The translations under genes were made by a program, and so were the position numbers. The notes beneath the pieces were generated by a model. That model saw nothing but the letters and a program-made list of their open reading frames with translations. It made no database searches and was not told the origin of the DNA. A DNA stretch of 64,000 bases from Lumbricus rubellus (lineage: Eukaryota > Annelida > Clitellata > Crassiclitellata > Lumbricidae), in contig OX243815.1 in assembly GCA_945859605.1 (NCBI GenBank), positions 36,385,051 to 36,449,050 of the forward strand, read 5' to 3'. Positions 57,170 to 64,000 of the stretch are shown here, in pieces. Positions within the stretch are counted from its first letter, which is position 1; the number at the start of each line of letters is the position of its first letter.

Positions 57170-57794
57170 CAGGGTGGTCCAAAATAAACCGCACAATGAT
57201 AAATTGATAGTACTTTATTCAGACCAATTCAAATAATTACAACCGTGAAAATTCACAAAAACACAGCAATTATTTTTACTGTAACATTACATGGATGGAT
57301 TTCGTTACATAAAATGTTCAATGTGTCCTCCTTGCTGCTCGACCACGCATTGAAGCCGACGACGCCATTGATCAATTGCGCGGTCAATGAAACGCTATGT
57401 CAGCTTGGTCCACTCTATGACGATTGTTTCTTTCAGCTGATCCACTGTGGTGAAACTTCTGCGACGGTATACCATCTGTTGAAGGGCGCCCCAAACAGCG
57501 TAGTCGACTGGATTCAAGTCCGGGCTGTTTGGGGGCCACATGTCAGGCTCAATGAAAGAAATGTTCACACGTCGCAGATACTCCATAGTGTTCTTGGCGG
57601 TGTGTGATGGAGCGCCATCTTGCTGTAGGGTCCAAGTGTGGTGTTGGCATATTGCACGGATGATAAACAATGATGAAGTCAATAATGACGTCAGAGAAAA
57701 TATATAAATAAGTAAGAAAAATGGCATTAAACCATGAATTGTTACACATTATATCAAGAAACTGTCACTGTGCGGTTTATTTTGGACCACCCTG
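57170..57794 (-). mobile_element. deleted Tc1/mariner element (625 bp) with TA duplication
   Basis: The ends are perfect inverted repeats of about 26 bp beginning CAGGGTGGTCCAAAATAAAC. TA flanks both sides (57,168-57,169 and 57,795-57,796). The 3' third of a transposase gene remains on the minus strand; the rest is deleted. The ends are intact, so it could still be mobilised in trans. Confidence 0.93.
57305..57664 (-). pseudogene. C-terminal remnant of DD37D-type mariner transposase
   Basis: On the minus strand the frame reads TWTLQQDGAPSHTA, then FIEPDMWPPNSPDLNPVDYA and VWGALQQMVY. This is the Tc1/mariner DDE domain with its second Asp (QQDG) and third acidic residue (PVDY). Counting gives 37 residues between these two Asps, the spacing of the DD37D (maT) group. 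A TAG at 57,395-57,397 interrupts the frame, and the same frame then continues to the terminal motif GGHIEHFM and a final stop at 57,305. The N-terminal half, including the DNA-binding domain and first Asp, is missing, so the protein is inactive. Confidence 0.85.
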
Positions 57795-57796
57795 TA

Positions 57797-58194
57797 TGTA
57801 TGTGTATTGTGTATGTGTGCATGTATGTACTATGTACATTTATACAATGTACATGCATGTATGTCCAGAATGCACGCATCCTTCCGTTTCGCCGCTATTG
57901 ACCAATTTGACCTGAAACCTTACACCTAGACAGAGTGCCACCAGGATTACCCCGCCCCACCCCGACTGTGGGCGGCTGGTGGGTCGAAAAACCGATAATT
58001 CCACAGCTAATATTATATGAACTTATGAAGGACATTGAAGGCATCTAAATTCATCTAACTTGCGTTGTAATGGTGGATGAGACCTTATGCAAATACAAAT
58101 GAGCTTCTGCTTATTCGATTCGTAGCTTCGTTAGCTGCAGCACTGAAGCGTTTCAGTGTGTACATCGTCCGGCTGCATACAACGCCCGTCTTAC
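57797..58194. other. non-coding stretch
   Basis: TG-rich patch at 57,795-57,860 and nothing else recognisable. Confidence 0.5.
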
Positions 58195-58366
58195 CCTCTT
58201 TATGCAAAGTCTCCTCTGCTTGTTGTATCAGTCTATAGCTGGGCCGCAGCACCAGCGCCGCCGCACCGTATTTGGCCGAGGCGTAGCCTGAGCCCGCCGC
58301 CGCTGCCACCGCCACCGCTGCTATCAGGCAGTAAAAGGGTCGTCGTACATAAGAAGTTATGAGATC
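58195..58366 (-). CDS. weak candidate exon, hydrophobic, CpG-rich
   Basis: The minus-strand frame reads DLITSYVRRPFYCLIAAVAV, then an Ala/Gly-rich membrane-like stretch (GSGYASAKYGAAALVL) and RPSYRLIQQAEETLHKE. It ends at a consensus-like donor GGTAAGA (intron from 58,194). There is no in-frame ATG after the upstream TGA, so it would be an internal exon. Its acceptor (ACGGAG) is weak. High CpG content and good amino-acid composition support coding, but I recognise no family. Confidence 0.27.
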
Positions 58367-58399
58367 CTCCGTTCACTCCTCTGAGAATTATTCTGTATC

Positions 58400-58670
58400 A
58401 GAGTTGGATTTAGTAGATAACGACGTTGTATTCGAAGGTCGGCCATGGTGGAATATGATGATCCTGCGAGCGAGCGAACGTGTGTGTTGACGTCATCTGC
58501 ATAGCTGCTTCAGGTATGTGGTAGACTAAATGATAGATCTGTGGCCACTGCAGAGAGAGAATGTCATTGCCATGCATGGCATCCGTGTCTTCTCGAGGCG
58601 ACACGTCTAGACATGTAACGGCGCTGTGCTCGCAGGTAAACAGGGCAGACGGCGGCGGCCAGGCAGACCT
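58400..58670. promoter_or_regulatory. CpG-containing stretch with a CRE-like TGACGTCA
   Basis: TTGACGTCATC at 58,487-58,497 contains the palindromic cAMP-response-element core TGACGTCA. CG dinucleotides are frequent in this stretch (CGAGCGAGCGAACG, GACGGCGGCGGCC). It lies upstream of the candidate minus-strand exon. A promoter role is only inferred. Confidence 0.22.
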
Positions 58671-59166
58671 TCCTTCCTTCCTTCCTTCACTGGTTTCAAT
58701 TAACTAGCCAGCTGTAAATGAGTCAGGTGTGCGGTTGATGAGGATCAACAGCACACCTCAGTGACACCAGTTCTATGGTAGCGCCTATCGTTTGGAATGT
58801 TAGCAATTCTGATGGAATTGTGAGTTTTGGATGTGATCATGGAACATTGGCAACATGTGGTGATTGTGGTCAGACATTGTATTAGCCTGCCATGCACCTC
58901 CTCCTCCGTGTGCAAGAAATTTTCCACTTTGACTGGATTATGGTCTCCATTTGGTTTTAGAGGGAAGTCACGTCAAAATTTTGTAACAGGTACGACGTCA
59001 TAACCTTGCCGCAAAGTGTGATATAATAAACGTACTCTCTTTAAATGTGACATCTGTGCACAGAAATGATTGCTTAACATTTTGGTGTAAATTAATATAT
59101 GATATCTCTGAAAATGGATTTTTGCCAGGTTAACAAAGTTTGGGACCGTTTTTTATGGGCCACCCG

Positions 59167-59167
<1 letters not shown>
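58671..59167. other. non-coding stretch
   Basis: A short (CTTC)n at 58,668-58,687. GGGCCACCCGATA at 59,157 looks like a decayed mariner-type end, but no partner was found. Confidence 0.4.
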
Positions 59168-59197
<30 letters not shown>

Positions 59198-59200
59198 CAC

Positions 59201-59240
<40 letters not shown>
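59168..59240. repeat. (TA)n microsatellite
   Basis: Two TA-rich blocks, the second about 20 uninterrupted TA units. Confidence 0.9.
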
Positions 59241-59242
<2 letters not shown>

Positions 59243-59418
59243 TGCACTGCACGTATCCTAATCACACTCTGTTAATTATTTAACTTTAATTAAATCTGTT
59301 GCAAATCGTCGTATCAATAAAACGAAATGCTCCGCCTCCATTTTCCCGCCGTTCTCGTTTTATCGATTATTGCCGTCGTCTACGTAATCGATTCGTGATA
59401 CATGCATATATATATATA
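59241..59418. other. short non-coding interval
   Basis: Nothing recognised apart from the (TA)n at 59,406-59,418 that forms the insertion site of the next element. Confidence 0.4.
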
Positions 59419-60588
59419 CAGGGTGCGCCAAAAAAAAGACCCCCCCCCCTAAGAATTGTGCCAATATCTTGACCAAAAGTAAGAATTTCCAAATGAAATT
59501 TTACAGGCTTATAGACGATTCATATTTACACATGATGGCCAGATTTCATCAAAATATTTCAAACACAACAAAAGTTATGTCGCGTTAAGGGAGGTCACCC
59601 ACCGTTTTTTGACGATTCAAAAACGCGATGCAGCAAAAAGTCACGAAAAAACAATCTCATTATTTTGGCCAATATCTTAGCCAAAAGTAAGAATATCGAA
59701 ATGACATTTTACTGGCGTAAAGACAATTCATATCTGCACATGATGGTCAAATTTCATCAAACTATTTTTAACAGAGCAAAAGTTATACGACTTTTAGGGA
59801 GGCCACCCACGGTTTTTTGACGATTCAAAGGCGAAATGCAACAAAAAGGTATCAAAAACACGATTTTTTTCTCATCTCAAATAATAATTGTTATCAAATA
59901 GCCTTAACATTGTCCGATGATCATTATTATTACTATATTTAAAAAAAGAAACAGGGTGCCAGCGTAGCTGCTCATCACTGAAAAGTCACTTAGCAAGATG
60001 ACAATCAAATTGGTAAATAAGGAATCTATCAGCTTAATCAACAGGTCCATCAAGAACTTTGCAAAGAGACTCAAAAGAAGTTTTGGAACTGGTGGTGGGC
60101 ACATTGAACACAAGTTGTGAAGCACTACCAAGTTCATTTGACAACAGTTATTTGTGATGAGACTTTAAAAATCGTGTTTTTGTCACTTTTTGTTGCGTTT
60201 CGTTTTTGAATCGTCAAAAAACGGTGGGTGGTCTCACTAAAAGGGGCATAACTTTTGTTCAGTTTGAAATATTGTGATGAAATCCGGCCACCATGTGTAG
60301 ATATGAATTGTCTTTAGGTCTATAAAATTTCATTTCGATATGTTTATTGTTGGCCAAGATATTTGCAAAAAACCTTAAAAATGGCGTTTCGTTTTTAAAC
60401 GTCAAAAAACGGGGGGTGACCTCCCTAAAAGTGGCATAACTTTTGTTCTGTTTGAAATATTGTGATGAAATCTGGCCATCATATGTAAATAAGAATTGTC
60501 TGTAAGCCTGTAAAATTTCATTTGAAAATTCTTACTTTTGGCCAAGATATTGGCAAAAAACCTAGGGGGTTTTTTTTGGCGCACCCTG
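59419..60588 (+). mobile_element. 1.17-kb fold-back Tc1/mariner derivative with doubled arms
   Basis: The ends CAGGGTGCGCCAAAAAAAA and TTTTTTTTGGCGCACCCTG are inverted, with TA on both sides. Each arm consists of two tandem, diverged copies of a unit of about 200 bp containing GCCAATATCTTG(A/G)CCAAAAG and CCGTTTTTTGACGATTCAAA. Copies start at about 59,461 and 59,670 on the left and appear inverted at about 60,160-60,385 and 60,390-60,560 on the right. A unique centre of about 280 bp keeps a piece of transposase C-terminus. Confidence 0.9.
59998..60120 (+). pseudogene. transposase C-terminal fragment inside the fold-back element
   Basis: The frame ATG 59,998 to TGA 60,118 reads LINRSIKNFAKRLKRSF and ends GGGHIEHKL. 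The GGHIEH ending and the preceding 'I(N/D)R(S/A)I' helix match the end of the mariner remnant at 57,305 (RFIDRAIDQWRRRL ... GGHIEHFM). Only about 40 residues remain. Confidence 0.55.
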
Positions 60589-62743
60589 TATATGTATATA
60601 TATATTTATATATAATTATATGTGGTTTGAACAATTGCCATTCAACCGAATTTGTAATTAGGTGACTCGAGGAGCCGCCTTCGCCAGGAAAGCATTATTA
60701 TGTTTCTTCAGTAATTCTTTCCAGGCTTTTTTATCTTTAGAACTTTTTCGGAGATCCAGTAGCCTAAGTAAGTAAGGTATAGTCCACAAAGATTTTTTAA
60801 AGCGCATTTGGTCTTCAGTGGATTGTCAGCTGCATGACTTATAGAAGTCTATGCCTATTATAGTCACTGTTTTATGTATTAATGTTGTCAAGCTGCCTGA
60901 TTCGCATTATTTAGCCAATGCCAGATATTAGTGCACGATGCTTATAGTTTTGGCGAGAGATGGCATTGGTTAGGCTACGGAAATCAGCTGATCTGCTTAG
61001 GTAGCCTGATAGACGCATTCGAACAAGTAGCCCAGCCTACTGTTTCAGAATTTTATTGAACACATTTAAAAAGAGACAATATTATGCAGATTTACAATGG
61101 AATTATGATTGGTTATAGTTTCATGATTCATCTAATGAAGATTATTCATTAAAGTGCGAAGAAATTGCCGTTGAAAAATTTTAATTGATCGATCTGTTGT
61201 GATATTCAGATGCGTGTAGAATCCACGCAGACTTCAATATATTATAATTATTCGCCTAAGTTATTATCGCAGTATATCATTTTGGATGTGTAGTTGTAAG
61301 TGCCGGTACTTAATTTGATCTGATCTAGGCCTTTTATACATGTGCAGCAATGTTTATTCTGACTGACAATTGAAGTTTTAACAGCAGTCTACCTGCTAAT
61401 CAATCATCAATGCAAATTTATGACAATCACTTTGACTTCGCGTTTAGGCCTACTGACATGTATTTATGCGTGACCTTCAGATTTATTAGTCTTTGGATTT
61501 CATCCATCGCAATAAAAAATGATGCACACTTCGTAGGTTATAAATGCATGCAAACGCCCCACGTTTCTTTTTGGTCATGTTGCATATCGATCAGCCGTAT
61601 AGCCAACTGTGGCTATTAAATCCAAAATCTGTTATGTAGGCTATGAGATACAATTTTCGGATGTCTTCTATTCAACCAACTTTGGTTTTTCTTAATGGTT
61701 TCCATGAGCATTCGTGTTTAATAAAGAATGGCAGACAGTGTTATGCAGTGTTTAATCTATAGTCCCCCCCCCCTGCTTGGGTTGGACTAGATTAAACTAG
61801 ATTCGGGTGTCAGAGTTGGGGCGGGAAAAACGTTCATTTCGGGCGGATATTTGGGCGGATGGCACAGAAAACTCCATGCATGTGATGATTTTTGTGATCA
61901 GCCATCTTTAAAATGACGAGTTGACGACCAAATTTTTAGTCATCGAATACCCCCCAAAATTTACCATTTTGGCTACCGAAAAAAATTATGACCGTGTTTA
62001 TAGTCTTTCTTTCTCTTCATCAATTTTTTGGGTGGGGGATTGTTACCCATTTCGTTTTTCTGGAAGGAATGGTACTTGTTTGCATGTATGCAACACCTCA
62101 CGAATTTTCGAGGGGGGAAGGAAATATATTCTCGGTAGGGGAGCTTCCCCCAGAGACGTTTAGATTAATCACTGGTTGCTAAGGCTGATTCTGTCGGCAC
62201 GCAAAACCCATTTTGGTATATGTTCTGTATGACGATAACAATAGTAGGAAACACATTTGGTTGTATTGTATTGTGTTTTTTAAAACTATATTTTGACTAA
62301 TAAATGTCACGAAGCGATTCTCTCAACAATAGCCTTTCAGACTGGTTATATTGTACTTATATAGCTTGCTGCTTAATTGCTGTTGAAGAAACGCCTTTTG
62401 AAATGTGAGCAGGATGCATCTTTACAACAATTGTTTAAAGTTCAATGGTTTTTGATACTCAATTTCGCTATAATCCAGTTGATAGATTTCTTAAGAACTC
62501 TATGCAAATTTAAACATGGGCTTAAAAGCTCATGTTTTAGAGCATTGTCGACATTATAGGCTACTGTAGTCACGAACTATCAATAGGCATTGTCAGAAAG
62601 AAATAACTTCATCTTGGACAACGTTGTAGTTTATTATCCATACGGGTGCATTTTTACATTCCCAAAACTGCCTATATATAGGGCGTAGTTGTGTCCACTA
62701 GAAGACTTAGAAGTACCCTGCATAACATACGGTTTGTGTTTTT
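60589..62743. other. non-coding stretch
   Basis: No recognised gene. Frames at 61,410-61,619 and 61,921-62,182 have no family features. Confidence 0.5.
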
Positions 62744-62942
62744 GTGGACGCGGTGGTGTCGAGGTATGCTTGGTGCCTTGGAGCCGGAAGATTGCGGGTT
62801 CGAATCCACCTCAAGCCGCCGCGCAGTGACCCTGAGCAAGCCATTCACTCGCATCTGCTCATGCGCGTCGGCATGAAACTACGATTCAGTGTTCGCGCTG
62901 TAGCCGGGAGCCACTCTAAGTAGAAATCTAGATGGGGAGTTA
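62744..62942 (+). mobile_element. tRNA-derived SINE
   Basis: The head GTGGACGCGGTGGTGTCGAG contains an A-box-like segment, followed by a B box GGTTCGAATCC at 62,799-62,809. The body has 'GACCCTGAGCAAGCCATTCA' and the tail GCCGGGAGCCACTCTAAGTA then GAAATC. The tail resembles the LINE tail GGGAGCGCTTCTGAGTAGAAA at 34,812. No target duplication was found. Confidence 0.75.
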
Positions 62943-63805
62943 GATAACAAGTTCACATGCGTAAGCTTATACGTGTAGCCTACGGTGGAGCAGACTGGCT
63001 GAACGATATCTCTATTCTATAGCCAGTGTTCTCTGAATTGAGTAGCACTTGCGGTTCATAAGCTTTGATTGCGATCAACCAAAGCCGGTACGGATCTTGC
63101 CGATAGCATGCAGACGATTAAAAATGCAACACTGCAACCATTCGACGACTGACAGCTTTTCTGTTGTTTTGATGGGCAAGATGCCAATAAAATCTGCGCT
63201 CCTACAATTTATATTCGTTGTATTGAACAGAAAAATTGCTTTCGTCTTTGAACAGCAGACTGCAATTATAGACGACGCATGATCGTCTGATGCATGATGA
63301 TGCATTGACATTTCACCACTGCATGCCTGGGGTCTTCTGATCTACAGACCTTCATTCATCTGATACAATCATGTAACACGCGATATAAGAAGTTTGACTA
63401 ACGTATATATGATTAAAATCATTATTATGTTATTGTATATAAGACTTTTCCATTAACTCAGATTCAAGTATAAGGAGGCAGTAAGACATTTCCCTGACCT
63501 TTGACCTCTTGTATTCCCTTCCTGACATTTGTCTACGGGGTCCCTATTGCTGTGGGCTGCAACATATCTATAGCCATGCAAGACTGCAAGTGACTGAAGC
63601 TTAATTGCATTCGAAAACTACAATAAGATTTGTATAATATACATAAAAGAAAAATTGTATTAGACCTATATTATATTAATTATATTGCATTACATTGCAT
63701 CACCTCACATCACATTATATTGTATTGTATTAAACTCTGCCTCAGATTGCATTATACTACTATGGAACCCATAGTTTGCAGCCTTCCCGGGCAAAACACC
63801 TTATT
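62943..63805. other. non-coding stretch
   Basis: No gene. The sequence becomes AT-rich with ATTGCATTACATTGC-type repeats at 63,680-63,735. Confidence 0.5.
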
Positions 63806-63919
63806 GCAACAGATACGACACAGAAAGGACGTGGGAGGAGGGCTCAGGAGGCTGAGAGGATTGCGGATGACAGAGTGACGTGGATGAGGTGTGTCACGCG
63901 ATGTTCTGTCATCCGTTAG
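63806..63919 (+). pseudogene. RTE-like LINE, extreme C-terminal end
   Basis: The frame to TAG at 63,917 reads GRGRRAQEAERIADDRVTWM. This matches the RTE-clade C-terminal pattern in which an Arg-rich GR(R/P) segment is followed by '(A/D)DR..W'. TTAATACTATATTGTATTAT and further AT repeats follow as a possible 3' tail. It is cut by the nearby window end only downstream; upstream domains are absent. Confidence 0.45.
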
Positions 63920-63935
63920 AAGAGCTAAGGTCTAA

Positions 63936-64000
63936 GGTTTAATACTATATTGTATTATATTATAATTCTTATATTATATTATATATATATATTATATTAC
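63936..64000. repeat. AT-rich simple repeat to window end
   Basis: Runs of TATATT/ATTATA, probably the LINE tail or a microsatellite; it continues beyond the window. Confidence 0.7.

Noticed and set aside
59157..59175. GGGCCACCCGATA as a mariner-type end
   Set aside because: No opposite end with TA flank found; kept only as a remark.

Overview
This is nuclear DNA of an animal, most likely a marine invertebrate; the phylum cannot be named from the sequence. The evidence is eukaryotic splice signals, tRNA-derived SINEs, CR1/L2- and RTE-type LINE fragments, many cut-and-paste DNA transposons, abundant microsatellites and minisatellites, and a strongly over-used palindrome TAGGCCTA. There is no bacterial-style gene density, operon or CRISPR array. 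No complete host gene is recognisable; three short open stretches are kept as weak exon candidates.

Positions 1-39,000 are long non-coding DNA (intergenic or large introns) with simple repeats and transposon insertions. These include a 63-bp piggyBac-like micro-element inside a minisatellite, three hAT-type elements with exact 8-bp target duplications (15.7, 17.2-19.1 and 33 kb), a palindromic element with a second palindrome nested in it (29.7-30.6 kb), tRNA-SINEs, LINE 3' ends, and a ten-unit 36-bp minisatellite. Positions 39,000-43,700 are dense in TAGGCCTA and hold another hAT MITE and a second copy of the minisatellite seen at 2.9 kb.

Positions 43,760-53,035 form the main locus. A CACTA/EnSpm-like (CMC superfamily) transposon carries two plus-strand genes: a DDE transposase (45,097-47,740, two exons) and, 88 bp later, a four-exon DUF4806-like accessory protein (47,829-50,939). 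Every proposed junction is phase 0, and a tiny 11-codon first exon could serve both products by alternative splicing. ATATCG-rich repeat arrays flank the locus (43.8 and 52.4-53.0 kb) and are candidate subterminal repeats. Several smaller elements have inserted inside the locus.

Positions 53,500-57,800 are a retroelement and transposon cluster: a 5'-truncated CR1/L2-type LINE with an intact 491-codon reverse transcriptase frame, a decayed second LINE ending in (ATTACG)n, a SINE with a perfect 12-bp target duplication, and a deleted Tc1/mariner (DD37D-type) element. Positions 58,000-64,000 hold a CpG-rich segment with one exon candidate, a 1.17-kb fold-back mariner derivative, a plus-strand SINE and an RTE-like LINE 3' end.

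The CACTA and mariner transposases would mobilise DNA copies, and the LINE machinery probably mobilises the SINEs, because SINE and LINE 3' tails in this window share sequence.
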